From contig CAWBNC010000035.1 in the NCBI GenBank assembly GCA_963789785.1, positions 30,049 through 94,048 on the forward strand: 64,000 nucleotides of DNA, written 5' to 3'. A program made the position numbers and the translations under genes. Source of the DNA: JAEULH01 sp963789785 (GTDB taxonomy: Bacteria; Pseudomonadota; Alphaproteobacteria; Rhodospirillales; Defluviicoccaceae). The first letter of the stretch is position 1. Each line of letters starts with the position of its first letter. Under the pieces are notes generated by a model. It did no database searches. It was not told the DNA's origin and worked only from the letters and a program-made list of their open reading frames with translations. Of the stretch, positions 44,767-53,400 are shown piece by piece.

Positions 44767-45231
44767 ATGATCATCGTAAAGAAAGAATATCTGGAGCTGA
44801 CCAGGCTGATCGAGCGGCTCCACCGGCGCTTTCTCGACCTGATCCGCGCCGAACTCAACCGGCTCGGCATTCGCGACATCAACAGCGTCCAGGCGCTGCT
44901 TCTCGCCAACATCGGCGACGAGCAGATCGCAATTCGCGACCTGGTCGAACGCGGCTATTACCAAGGCTCCAACGTCTCCTACAACATCAAGAAGCTGGCG
45001 GAGATGGGCTACCTCGACCAGGAGCGTTCGACTCACGATCGCCGTTCGGTCAGCATCAGCCTGACGGAGAAGGCGCTGAACGTCGTTGGCGACATCCGCG
45101 ATCTGGAGAAGAAGATCGCCGGTCAGCTCGACGACGAGAACTTCGGCACCGCCGAGATCGACAACGTCTGTCAGGCGCTGCGTCGGGTTGAGCGGACCTG
45201 GAGCGACTACGTTCATTACGGCCGCCGGTAG
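44767..45231 (+). CDS. MarR-family winged-helix regulator (LdtR-like)
   Basis: 154 residues. A winged helix: INSVQALLLANIGDEQIAIRDLVERGYYQGSNVSYNIKKLAEMGYLD holds the HTH, followed by the wing ERSTHDRRSVSISLT. The GYYQGSNVSYNIKKL segment is characteristic of the alphaproteobacterial LdtR group, tied to cell wall L,D-transpeptidase genes and stress tolerance in other species. No such target gene is adjacent here. It is divergent from tadD (151 bases between starts) and convergent with gmhB. Confidence 0.8.
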   Translation: MIIVKKEYLELTRLIERLHRRFLDLIRAELNRLGIRDINSVQALLLANIGDEQIAIRDLVERGYYQGSNVSYNIKKLAEMGYLDQERSTHDRRSVSISLTEKALNVVGDIRDLEKKIAGQLDDENFGTAEIDNVCQALRRVERTWSDYVHYGRR

Positions 45232-45252
45232 CCGCAGGTCCAGGGGTCGTCT

Positions 45253-45955
45253 TCAGGCTTCGGCTGCGGCTCGCCACTGCCCGGCCAGCAAGGGCAGACC
45301 GAATGCCGCCTCGGCAATGTCGGCGGCGATTTCCACCCGATAAACGCCCTCGATGGCGCAAGCCAGCGCGCGCTCGCGCTCGTTCGGCTCCAGCCCCCAG
45401 CCCGTTTCCACGTGGACCCCGCCAGCCAGACCGGCGGCACGGCCCGCGGCGATGTCGCCGCAGCGATCGCCGATGATCCACGACAATGCCAGATCGATTT
45501 GCGAAGATTTCCGCCGCGCGGAGCAAAAGCCCCGGGTTCGGCTTGCGCGCCGGGTGGTCGGGGTGTTTGTAGGGCGGGCGGCCGTCGGCGTGGAAGGGGC
45601 AGGCCAAAACCGCGTCCAGCTTCGCTCCTTCGGCCACGAGCGCGGCCTCGATCCGATCCTCGACGGCGAGCAGGTCAGCCCAGTCGAACAGGCCTCGGCC
45701 GATCCCCGACTGGTTGGTGACGACAATCACCGGGATCGCCCGCGCATTGGCGGCGGCAATGACCGCGGCCGCTCCACGGATCAGGCAAACATCCTTGGCG
45801 CGATGCAGATGGCCCACCTCCTCGACGATCGTCCCGTCGCGATCGAGAAACAGGGCGGGGCCGGGCACTCGGTCCTTCGGGACCGGGCGGGCGCGCAGCC
45901 AGATCCCGTCCTTGCCGAAGCTGGCGCCGGGCCGATCGGGCTCCTGCCGGTTCAT
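45253..45955 (-). CDS. gmhB: D-glycero-D-manno-heptose 1,7-bisphosphate 7-phosphatase, interrupted by a single-base frameshift
   Basis: A histidinol-phosphatase/GmhB-type HAD enzyme of about 234 codons. The first frame has FLDRDGTIVEEVGHL (catalytic DxD), VVTNQSGIGRGLF and CPFHADGRPPYKHPDHPARKPNPGLLL. The second continues IDLALSWIIGDRCGDIAAGRAAG. Dropping one T from the TTT at 45498-45500 joins them, and the length is 3n+1. The zinc-binding CxH...C motif is partly present. It makes ADP-heptose precursor for lipopolysaccharide core. The next gene upstream is the BadI-like hydrolase, 13 bases away. Confidence 0.86.
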
Positions 45956-45968
45956 CTCCTGAAGTCGG

Positions 45969-46769
45969 TCAGCGTACGAACTTCCGGAATTCGGGCTTGC
46001 GTTTCTCCTTGAAGGCGCGGACGCCCTCCTGGGACTCCTCGGTGCCGTAGAACATGTTCACCGCTTGCAGGCCCATCGCCGAGATGCCGGCAATACTGGC
46101 GGAATCGGCGTTGAACGAGCGCTTGGCGATGGCGATCGCCGTCGGGCTGTTGGCCAGGATCTCGTCACACCAGGCGCGAACCTCGGGGTCGAGGGCGGCG
46201 TCGGGAACGACCGTATTGCATAGGCCCATGGCCAGCGCCTCGCGTGCGGAATAGCGCCGGCACAGGTACCAGACCTCGCGGGCCCGCTTCTCGCCGATGC
46301 ACCGGGCCATGTAGGCGGTGCCGAAACCGGGATCGACCGAGCCGACCTTGGGTCCGACCTGGCCGAAAACCGCGCTCTCGCCGGCGATGGTCAGATCGCA
46401 AAGAAGGGCGAGGACGTGGCCGCCGCCGATGGCGTAGCCCTGCACCCGGGCAATGACCGGTTTGGGCACGTCGCGAATGACCGCCTGCATTTCCTCCAAC
46501 GGCAGGCCGATGATCCCGCGTCCGTCGTACTGGCCCTCGTGGGCCGACTGATCGCCGCCGGTGCAGAACGCTCGGGGACCGGCACCGGTGAGCACGATCA
46601 CGCCGATACTTTTGTCCCAGCCGGCGCGGTGGAACGCGGCGATCAGCTCCTCGCAGGTCTGGGCGCGAAAGGCGTTGTACTTGTCGGGCCGGTTGATGGT
46701 GATGGTCGCGACGCCGTCCTCGACATCGAAGAGAATGTCCTCGTACGCGCTGTCCGCCATCTCAGCCAT
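45969..46769 (-). CDS. badI: Enoyl-CoA hydratase/isomerase family protein, BadI-like (2-ketocyclohexanecarboxyl-CoA hydrolase)
   Basis: 266 residues of the crotonase fold. RAFCTGGDQSAHEGQYDGRG, RDVPKPVIARVQGYAIGGGH, FGQVGPKVGSVDPGFGTAYMAR and the end KRKPEFRKFVR follow Rhodopseudomonas palustris BadI closely; MenB is the other relative with the SVDPG-like loop. BadI opens the alicyclic ring in benzoate/cyclohexanecarboxylate breakdown by a retro-Dieckmann step. No other ring-cleavage genes lie nearby, so the physiological role here is uncertain. A start nine bases downstream (46760) is also possible. Confidence 0.8.
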   Translation of the reverse strand: MAEMADSAYEDILFDVEDGVATITINRPDKYNAFRAQTCEELIAAFHRAGWDKSIGVIVLTGAGPRAFCTGGDQSAHEGQYDGRGIIGLPLEEMQAVIRDVPKPVIARVQGYAIGGGHVLALLCDLTIAGESAVFGQVGPKVGSVDPGFGTAYMARCIGEKRAREVWYLCRRYSAREALAMGLCNTVVPDAALDPEVRAWCDEILANSPTAIAIAKRSFNADSASIAGISAMGLQAVNMFYGTEESQEGVRAFKEKRKPEFRKFVR

Positions 46770-46966
46770 CCTAGCAAGCCGCCGCTCCGTCTCGGGCCGG
46801 CGGATGATAAGTGCGGCTCAGGTCGCGGTCAAACGGAGCGAATAGCTACTTTGCGCCGGACTACCATGCCTTGCCAGCGGCTGCATAGGCGGCGGACGGA
46901 TCTGCGTCTATGCGTGGAGCTGGCCGCCGAGGCAGGCTTAGCGGCCAGCTGATCTTCAGCGACCCC

Positions 46967-48250
46967 CTACAGTCGCCAGAGGGTAATTCCTTCGGGCATG
47001 GTCTTGCGGTCGAGCAAGCTGAGCACGTCGATGACCAGGCCCTTGCCGTTCTTCAGGATCCTCGAGATCAGGTCCCAACCGCCGTCGCGGAAGGCCTCGT
47101 GGCCGACGGCGGAGATGACCGCGTCCGACTTTGGCATGTTCTCGATGTCGACGAGGCGGATGCCATATTCGTGTTCCACTTCGGCTGGGTCCGCGACGGG
47201 GTCGTGCACCGAGACCTTGGCGTTGAAACCCAGCAGCTCCTCGTGGATATCGACGATGCGGGTGTTGCGGCAGTCGGGCACGTCTTCCTTGAAGGTAATC
47301 CCGAGAATGGCGATCTGGAAGCCGCCGGTATGGCCGCTCTGCAACAGCCGCTTGATGGTCTCGCGGGCGACGACTCGGCCCATGCGGTCGTTGATCCGCC
47401 GGCCGGCGAGAATCACCTCCGGGTGATAGCCGACCTGCTCGGCACGGTGGGTAAGGTAATACGGATCGACGCCGATGCAGTGGCCGCCGACCAGGCCGGG
47501 CCGGAAGCGGAGGAAGTTCCACTTGGTTCCGGCGGCGTTGATAACGTCGTGGGTGTCGATTTCGAGCAGCTCGAAGATCAACGCCAGCTCGTTCATCAGC
47601 GAGATGTTGAGGTCGCGCTGGATGTTCTCAATGACCTTCGCCGCTTCGGCGGTCTTGATGTTGGGCGCACGGTGGACCCCGGCCTTGACCACCCGCGAGT
47701 AGACGTCGGCGACGATCTCCAGGGTCTTTTCGTCGAGGCCTGAGACGATCTTGACGACGGTGTCGAAGGTGTGCTCGCGATCGCCCGGGTTGATGCGCTC
47801 GGGCGAATAGCCGACGCTGAAGTCGACGCCGCACTTGAGCCCTGAGCGCGCCTCGAGGATCGGGACGCATTCGAGTTCGGTGACGCCGGGGTAGACGGTT
47901 GATTCGTAGACGACGATGTCGCCGGCCTTGATCTGGTCGCCGACCGTCTGGGTCGCGCCGAACAGTGGATCTAGATCGGGCCGGTGCGCGGCCGTGATCG
48001 GGGTCGGGACGGCAATGATGTGGAAGTCCGCGGCCTTCAGGTCGGCCGGGTCGCTGGTGATGCGCAGATTCGCCGCGGCAAGCTCCTCGGCCGTTGTTTC
48101 CCGGGTGCGGTCGACGCCCCGGCGCAGCTCCTCGACCCTGCGGGCATTGTAGTCGTAGGCGACCACGGAGAAGCCGACCGTGCCGAAGGCGACGGCGACG
48201 GGAAGTCCGACATAGCCCAGCCCAATGACGGAAATGTGCCGTTCTGTCAT
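46967..48250 (-). CDS. tviB: Nucleotide-sugar dehydrogenase, TviB/WecC-type (UDP-N-acetylhexosamine dehydrogenase)
   Basis: 427 residues from ATG 48250 (MTERHISVIGLGYVG), with AAGGATG upstream. It has an N-terminal Rossmann fold (VIGLGYVGLPVAVAFG), YSPERINPGD, the catalytic Cys in GLVGGHCIGVDPYYL, and a C-terminal UDP-binding domain (GITFKEDVPDCRNTR). It oxidises the C6 hydroxyl of a UDP-sugar to a uronic acid for capsule/O-antigen synthesis. The HTFDTVVKIVSG and PYYLTHRA segments fit TviB (UDP-GlcNAc/GalNAc) rather than UDP-glucose dehydrogenase. No glycosyltransferases are adjacent. Confidence 0.88.
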   Translation of the reverse strand: MTERHISVIGLGYVGLPVAVAFGTVGFSVVAYDYNARRVEELRRGVDRTRETTAEELAAANLRITSDPADLKAADFHIIAVPTPITAAHRPDLDPLFGATQTVGDQIKAGDIVVYESTVYPGVTELECVPILEARSGLKCGVDFSVGYSPERINPGDREHTFDTVVKIVSGLDEKTLEIVADVYSRVVKAGVHRAPNIKTAEAAKVIENIQRDLNISLMNELALIFELLEIDTHDVINAAGTKWNFLRFRPGLVGGHCIGVDPYYLTHRAEQVGYHPEVILAGRRINDRMGRVVARETIKRLLQSGHTGGFQIAILGITFKEDVPDCRNTRIVDIHEELLGFNAKVSVHDPVADPAEVEHEYGIRLVDIENMPKSDAVISAVGHEAFRDGGWDLISRILKNGKGLVIDVLSLLDRKTMPEGITLWRL

Positions 48251-48313
48251 GCTACATCCTTGTTTTTCAAGCTGCGCGCGCAACCCCACGCTGGCGCGCC
48301 GTCTTTGGCCCGT

Positions 48314-49315
48314 TCAGCCGCAGCTGTCGCGTCTGAGCGGGATGCTGCCGCGGCGGGCAAGAAAAATGCCGCCGAGGATGACCAGCGCGCCCACGCCTTG
48401 CCAGGGTCCGAGCGGCTCCGCCAGGATGGCCCAAGCCAGCAAAGCGGCGATGGCCGGTTGCAGGAGCAGGCTGACGGACGAGAGCGCGGGCGGAAGACGG
48501 GCAAGGGCAAATGCGATCAAGCTTTGGCCGCCAGCGTGCGAAACGAGGGCAAGCCCGAGAAGCACTGCCCAACCCCCCACCGTCGACGGAACCAGATTTT
48601 CTCCCGAGAGGAGGGTCAGGGTCAAGAGAGCGATGCAGGTCACAAGCCCGCTCCAGGCCATGATGGTCGCAGTCGATAGTCGCGCGCGCAGCCTGGCAAC
48701 GGCAAGGATGTAGCCGGCGTAGAAGAGTGCGGTGATCAGGCCGAGGGTATCGCCGAAAAAGTGTTCCGTATCGAAGGCGAGGCTGCGACCCATGAGGATG
48801 GCGGCACCGGCGATGGCCATCGCCATCCCGAGGAGAAACTGTCGCGAGAAGCGCTCGGATAAGAAGAGATAGCCCACGATGGTGACGAAGATCGGCGCGA
48901 AGTTGGCGAGCAGCGTCGCGTTGGCGACGGTGGTGAAGCGGATCGACCAGTGCCAGAAGGCGAGGTCCCCGGCGAAGAGACATCCTGCGGCGACGAGCCC
49001 GATGAAATCGTCGCGACGCGACCGCGACGCGGCTGCGCCGGGGGCGGGGGCGGCGCCTGAACCGGCGGCGCGGCGAGTCTCGATGTGCTTCCACAGCCAC
49101 AGGACCGGCAGCGCCAAGAACAGGCGATGGAAGGCGGTGGCTGTCGGCGCCAGCTCGCTCAGGCGCACGAAGATGGGCGCAAAGGCGATACCGACGGCGC
49201 CGCAAAGCAAGGCGGCGAGGGCGAGACGGTCGGCGGCGGCCGGGGCATCGGCGGCCGGGCCCCTAATCTCTCGACCGGCCCCTGTGGCGCGCGGAACGCT
49301 TCTCTGTCTCGGCAT
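48314..49315 (-). CDS. EamA/DMT-family transporter
   Basis: 333 residues with about ten hydrophobic segments arranged as two EamA repeats: residues 40-165 (AIGIAFAPIFVRLSELAPTATAFHR region) and 180-310 (ending AWAILAEPLGPWQGVGALVILGGIF, the classic DMT C-terminal signature). The substrate is unknown; the family exports metabolites such as amino acids. The N-terminal 30 residues are low-complexity, so a later start is possible. Confidence 0.85.
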   Translation of the reverse strand: MPRQRSVPRATGAGREIRGPAADAPAAADRLALAALLCGAVGIAFAPIFVRLSELAPTATAFHRLFLALPVLWLWKHIETRRAAGSGAAPAPGAAASRSRRDDFIGLVAAGCLFAGDLAFWHWSIRFTTVANATLLANFAPIFVTIVGYLFLSERFSRQFLLGMAMAIAGAAILMGRSLAFDTEHFFGDTLGLITALFYAGYILAVARLRARLSTATIMAWSGLVTCIALLTLTLLSGENLVPSTVGGWAVLLGLALVSHAGGQSLIAFALARLPPALSSVSLLLQPAIAALLAWAILAEPLGPWQGVGALVILGGIFLARRGSIPLRRDSCG

Positions 49316-49420
49316 CGCCCGTTACTATAGCGACGGCGCGTTGCCGGCGAGATCTTTTGCCGGGACGGCGGCGGCAATGTGGGTGCCGCCGGCGCCGAGG
49401 CAAGAGGTGACGACGCGGCA

Positions 49421-50284
49421 ATGGATACTCCGACACGTGCTCCGAGCCGGGGTGCGATCCCAGCCCCGAACTGGATCGCTGACGATCCGAACCTGAGCCA
49501 GGGCCGGCTTCTGATCGGCAAGGGTGAGCCAGCGGCCTTCGAAATCCTGAATTCCGACGGCCGGGCACCGCTACTGCTCGTTTGCGATCACGCCAGCGCG
49601 CGCATTCCCGCCCTGCTGGGTACGCTCGGGCTGCCGCCCGCGGCGTTGGGTCTGCACATCGCCTCCGACATCGGCGCCGCGGCGCTCACCCGCCTGCTCG
49701 CCGGCCGGCTTGATGCGCCGGCCGTGCTCGCCAACTATTCGCGCCTCGTCATCGACTGCAATCGCCAGCCCGGCGATCCGCAGTCGATTCTCGCGGTCAG
49801 CGACGGCATCGTCATTCCCGGCAACGAGTCGCTGCCGGCCGAGCATCAGGAGGCGCGGGCAGAAGCGTTTCTCTGGCCCTATCATCACGCCGTCGAGCAG
49901 GTCTTCGCCCGCCTGCGCCGTCGCGGACCGGAACCGCTGCTGTTCTCGGTCCATACCTTCACCCCGACGCTGGGCGGCGAGGACCGCTTCTGGGACGCCG
50001 GAGTCCTGTGGAACCGCGACCCGCGGCTGGCCGTCCCCCTGATCGAATTCCTTCGCCGGCGCGAGGAGCTGAACATCGGCGACAACGAGCCCTACTCGGG
50101 TACCGACATCGCCTACACCTTGAACCTGCACGCCGGCGCCGCCGGGCTCGCCAACGCGGCGATCGAGGTCCGCCAGGACCATTGCGAGACGGACCGGCAA
50201 CTTCAGCACTGGGCGGACCTCCTCGCCGATGCCCTGGGTCAGCTTCTGGGCATGGGCAACCTCCACCGGATCGAGCAGTTCTGA
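49421..50284 (+). CDS. N-formylglutamate amidohydrolase family protein
   Basis: 287 residues from ATG 49421 (an open frame starts 14 codons earlier). Family motifs: LLLVCDHASARIP (metal-binding Asp-His), HIASDIGAAALTRLLAG, NYSRLVIDCNRQPGD, SVHTFTPTL, and NEPYSGTDIAYTLNLHA, plus EVRQDHC. Enzymes of this family hydrolyse N-formyl-L-glutamate (histidine degradation) but members outside hut clusters act on other N-acyl amino acids. No hut genes lie here. The stop overlaps the start of the next gene, a carboxylate-amine ligase. Confidence 0.87.
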   Translation: MDTPTRAPSRGAIPAPNWIADDPNLSQGRLLIGKGEPAAFEILNSDGRAPLLLVCDHASARIPALLGTLGLPPAALGLHIASDIGAAALTRLLAGRLDAPAVLANYSRLVIDCNRQPGDPQSILAVSDGIVIPGNESLPAEHQEARAEAFLWPYHHAVEQVFARLRRRGPEPLLFSVHTFTPTLGGEDRFWDAGVLWNRDPRLAVPLIEFLRRREELNIGDNEPYSGTDIAYTLNLHAGAAGLANAAIEVRQDHCETDRQLQHWADLLADALGQLLGMGNLHRIEQF

Positions 50285-51414
50285 TGGCGGAGCCGGCTCT
50301 CTCGCTCGGCATCGAGGAAGAGTATCTGCTCGTCGACCTCGATACCCGCGAAGTTGCCGCCGATCCGCCGCCGGAAATGCTGGCCGAGTGCGAAGCGCGG
50401 ATTCCCGACCTGGTCAAGCCCGAGTTCCTCACCTCGCAGATCGAGGTGGCGACGCCGGTGTGCCGGGTCTGCAAGGACGCCCGTGCCGAGCTGACATGGC
50501 TGCGACGCACGGTCGCCGAGGTCAGCCGAAAGTACGGCCTCGCCCCTATCGCCGCCTCGACCCATCCGTTTTCCCAGTGGCGGTCGCAGCGGCACACCGA
50601 CCGGGCCCGCTACCATACGCTCGCCCGCGACATGCAGGCGGTGGCACGGCGGCTGCTTATCTGCGGCATGCACGTGCACGTCGGCATCGATGATGACGAG
50701 CTGCGCATCGACCTGATGAACCAGGTCAGCTACTTCCTGCCGCACCTGCTGGCGCTGTCGACCTCGTCGCCGTTCTGGCTGGGCGAGGACAGCGGCCTGA
50801 AGAGCTACCGCCTCAGCGTCTTCGACGAACTGCCGCGCACCGGTTTGCCATCCCGCTTCAATTCCTGGGGCGAGTACAAGCGCCATGTCGATGTACTGGT
50901 CCACGCCGGCATGTTCGACGACGCCAGCATGCTCTGGTGGGACGTTCGCCCGAGCTGCCGGTTCCAGACCTTGGAAATGCGGATCACCGATGTCTGTACC
51001 CGCATCGACGACGCCATGGCGATCGCCGCGCTGTATCAGTCCGTCATCCGGATGCTTGTCCGCCTGCGCCGGGAGAACAAGCGCTGGCGCGCCTATGACA
51101 AGATGCTGATCGAGGAGAACCGCTGGCGGGCGAAGCGCTACGGGATTGACGAAGGGCTGATCGACTTCGGCAAGGGCGAAGTCGTCCCTTGCGCCGATCT
51201 GCTTGAGGAGCTAATCGACCTTACAAAGCAGGACGCAGAGGAACTCGACTGCGTGGACGAGCTTCTTCACTGCCGCCACATTCTGAAGACCGGCACGAGC
51301 GCCCACCGCCAGCTTGCGACGTTCAACGCCGCCATGGAGGCGGGGCGAAGCCGGCAGGAGGCGCTGCACGGCGTCGTCGACATGCTGATCGAGGAGACCG
51401 TAGCCGGTCTTTAG
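50284..51414 (+). CDS. Carboxylate-amine ligase (GCS2/YbdK-type glutamate-cysteine ligase-like)
   Basis: 376 residues. Family motifs: LGIEEEYLLVD (metal-binding Glu residues), QIEVATPVC, STHPFSQW, ICGMHVHVGI, SSPFWLGEDSGLKSYR, and LEMRITDVCTRIDD. It is ATP-dependent and links a glutamate-like carboxylate to an amine; YbdK itself has weak glutamate-cysteine ligase activity. It starts at 50284 in an ATGA-type overlap with the amidohydrolase, so the pair is probably translated together. Its frame is open upstream within the previous gene but that is a shadow. Confidence 0.88.
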   Translation: MAEPALSLGIEEEYLLVDLDTREVAADPPPEMLAECEARIPDLVKPEFLTSQIEVATPVCRVCKDARAELTWLRRTVAEVSRKYGLAPIAASTHPFSQWRSQRHTDRARYHTLARDMQAVARRLLICGMHVHVGIDDDELRIDLMNQVSYFLPHLLALSTSSPFWLGEDSGLKSYRLSVFDELPRTGLPSRFNSWGEYKRHVDVLVHAGMFDDASMLWWDVRPSCRFQTLEMRITDVCTRIDDAMAIAALYQSVIRMLVRLRRENKRWRAYDKMLIEENRWRAKRYGIDEGLIDFGKGEVVPCADLLEELIDLTKQDAEELDCVDELLHCRHILKTGTSAHRQLATFNAAMEAGRSRQEALHGVVDMLIEETVAGL

Positions 51415-51439
51415 CGTCCACGAAGCCAGGGAGGCGAGA

Positions 51440-51868
51440 ATGTACGTTTCGGACATCCTGAAGTTCAAAGGGGACAACATCCTGTCCCTGAGCGCCGACC
51501 AGCCGATCTCCGCCGCGATCGCCATGATGACAACGAACCGCATCGGCGCGGTTCTGGTGATCGACGACAAGGGCGGGATCGCCGGCATCATCTCCGAGCG
51601 CGATCTGGTCCGTGCGATGCACACGTTCGGCAAGGATCTGTTCGACAAGCGGGTGGCCGATCTGATGACCACCACCGTCGTCACCTGCTCGACGAAGGAT
51701 CCGCTCGCGGCGATCATGGGCATGATGACGTCACAGCGCTTCCGCCATGTCCCGGTGGTCGACGAGGGCAAGGTGGTCGGGATGATCAGTATCGGCGACG
51801 TGGTCAAGAACCGCATCGAGGAAGCGCAGTTCGAGGTCGATGCGCTGCGTCGCTACATCGCGCTGTAG
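51440..51868 (+). CDS. CBS-domain pair protein
   Basis: 142 residues consisting almost entirely of two CBS motifs: ISAAIAMMTTNRIGAVLVIDDKGGIAGIISERDLVRA and LAAIMGMMTSQRFRHVPVVDEGKVVGMISIGDVVK. Such stand-alone pairs bind adenosine nucleotides and report energy state. It lies 26 bases after the ligase gene with AGGGAGG as RBS, so it is probably in the same operon. Confidence 0.9.
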   Translation: MYVSDILKFKGDNILSLSADQPISAAIAMMTTNRIGAVLVIDDKGGIAGIISERDLVRAMHTFGKDLFDKRVADLMTTTVVTCSTKDPLAAIMGMMTSQRFRHVPVVDEGKVVGMISIGDVVKNRIEEAQFEVDALRRYIAL

Positions 51869-51907
51869 CCCGGACGGCCCGCGGCCTGCGGGCGCGTAGC
51901 CTGACCG

Positions 51908-52414
51908 ATGAGCGGTTCCAACGACACCGGTCGTATTCGCCTGCTGGGTTCCCGGCACGGCGAGCGGATCCCGGCGGCCGCGGGGTGGCTCGGCGGCAAT
52001 GGCGCTCTGCCGTTCGCCATTGCCGCAGGGGCGATCTGGTTCGCGCCGGCGCCTTTTGCCACCATGGCGGTTCCCGTCGTGGTAGTCTATGCTGCGGTCA
52101 TCCTGTCTTTTCTCGGCGGCCTCGTCTGGGGCGCGGTCTGCGCCGCGGCGGCGGCGACCGACGAGCCGTGGAGCGACAAAAGCAGCCGCCTGCTCGCGCT
52201 CAGCGTCATCCCGGCGCTGGTCGGCTGGGGCGCGACCTTCCTGCCCGCGCCCTATCCCCTGCTCGTCATGGCCGCCGCCATCCTTGCCGTTCTCCTCATC
52301 GACTGGCGGCTCGCGGTCGCGAACATCGTCCCCGCCTGGTGGATGAAGCTGCGCTGGCGACTTTCCCTTGGCGTTGCGGCGCTGCTGCTTCTGGCCGCCG
52401 CCGGAGTTCGTTAA
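51908..52414 (+). CDS. DUF3429-family membrane protein
   Basis: 168 residues with four to five hydrophobic segments. The segment VILSFLGGLVWGAV and the end PAWWMKLRWRLSL are typical of DUF3429 proteins. Function is unknown. It follows the CBS gene by 39 bases and may belong to the same transcript. Confidence 0.8.
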   Translation: MSGSNDTGRIRLLGSRHGERIPAAAGWLGGNGALPFAIAAGAIWFAPAPFATMAVPVVVVYAAVILSFLGGLVWGAVCAAAAATDEPWSDKSSRLLALSVIPALVGWGATFLPAPYPLLVMAAAILAVLLIDWRLAVANIVPAWWMKLRWRLSLGVAALLLLAAAGVR

Positions 52415-52463
52415 GCCAGGGACGCCGCATCCTTTAGGCGCCGGTTAACGGTCAGCTAAAGAT

Positions 52464-52498
52464 TTGTGTGTACCACGTACACACAAAGCCCATATAAT
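52464..52498 (+). promoter_or_regulatory. Palindromic operator and promoter of the toxin-antitoxin pair
   Basis: TTGTGTGTAC (52464-52473) and its exact reverse complement GTACACACAA (52477-52486) are separated by three bases, a perfect 10-bp inverted repeat. A consensus -10 box TATAAT lies at 52493-52498, so the palindrome covers the -35 region. This fits autorepression by a ribbon-helix-helix antitoxin. The antitoxin start is at 52547. Confidence 0.8.
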
Positions 52499-52546
52499 TC
52501 GACAACGACGAGTGCTGACCCATCGATTCGAATACAGGAAAATGCA

Positions 52547-52840
52547 ATGGATTTCATTGCCCGTAGCCACCCCCGCAGGCGCAACCGGACGATCAACATG
52601 CGCGTGTTGCCCAGCGAGCAGGCGCTGATCGACCGCGCCGCCGAGGCCTCCGGTAAGACCCGATCCGACTTCGTTCTTGAAGCCGCGCGGCGAGAGGCGG
52701 AAAGCGTCCTTCTCGACCGGCGCATGTTTCTGCTCGACGAGGAGACATACCGGCAGTTCGTCGCTCGGCTCGACGCCCAGCCCCAGCGGAACGAAAAATT
52801 GCGCAGGCTTCTCGCGACCAAGGCTCCCTGGGAGGCATGA
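52547..52840 (+). CDS. DUF1778 antitoxin (TacA-like ribbon-helix-helix)
   Basis: 97 residues from ATG 52547, with ACAGGA at six bases; the frame is open further to 52466 but that part lies in the operator. The ribbon-helix-helix is TINMRVLPSEQALIDRAAEASGKTRSDFVLEAA, the typical DUF1778 core. The C-terminal part RMFLLDEETYRQFVARLDAQP is the toxin-binding segment. It represses its own promoter through the palindrome and neutralises the acetyltransferase encoded downstream. Confidence 0.92.
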   Translation: MDFIARSHPRRRNRTINMRVLPSEQALIDRAAEASGKTRSDFVLEAARREAESVLLDRRMFLLDEETYRQFVARLDAQPQRNEKLRRLLATKAPWEA

Positions 52841-52895
52841 TCTCGCGCAGAGTGTGGCGGAGCTCGGACCGGCAGCTTTGCCGTGCGAAAAGTTG

Positions 52896-53384
52896 TTGAG
52901 CCCGCCAGTCCATCTCGACGAAGGACTCGATCTCGCCGCCTTCGACTGCGGAAATGACAGCCTCAATACCTGGCTGTGCAAGCGCGCCCGCAAGAACGAA
53001 CGCGACGGCGCATCGCGCACCTACGTTGTGTGCGCCGAGCGCAAGGTCGTCGCCTACTACTGCCTGGCCGCAGGCGCTGTCGCGCTCGGCGAATCGCCTG
53101 GCAAGATTCGCCGGAACATGCCGGATCCGATCCCGGTGATGGTTCTGGGTCGCCTGGCCGTTGATCGCCGCTGGCAGGGCAAGACCCTCGGGACTGCCCT
53201 GCTGGCCGACGCCATCAAGCGGACGTTGAACGCCTCCCGAATCGCCGGAATCCGAGCGATGGTGGTGCACGCGGTCTCCGACGAGGCGAGGCGGTTCTAC
53301 GAGGAGCGCGGCTTCGTGTCTTCGCCGCTGGCGCCTTTAACGATGATGATCACGTGCAACGAGGCGGCGGCGAACCTCCGGTAG
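52896..53384 (+). CDS. GNAT acetyltransferase toxin (TacT-like)
   Basis: About 162 residues. Conserved TacT features: FDCGNDSLNTWL near the N-terminus, GRLAVDRRWQGKTLGTALL (acetyl-CoA binding loop, with Thr where the usual motif has Gly), IRAMVVHAVSDEARRFYEERGF (catalytic Tyr). TacT toxins acetylate charged tRNAs and stop translation. The start is uncertain: no ATG fits; TTG codons at 52893 and 52896 give the family-like N-terminus, TTG 52878 is another option. It lies 55 bases after the antitoxin stop. Confidence 0.88.
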   Translation: MSPPVHLDEGLDLAAFDCGNDSLNTWLCKRARKNERDGASRTYVVCAERKVVAYYCLAAGAVALGESPGKIRRNMPDPIPVMVLGRLAVDRRWQGKTLGTALLADAIKRTLNASRIAGIRAMVVHAVSDEARRFYEERGFVSSPLAPLTMMITCNEAAANLR

Positions 53385-53400
53385 GGACGTTCCCATGCGC

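Noticed and set aside
50008..50283. Upstream extension of the carboxylate-amine ligase frame
   Set aside because: It overlaps the C-terminal third of the amidohydrolase; the family N-terminus begins at 50284.
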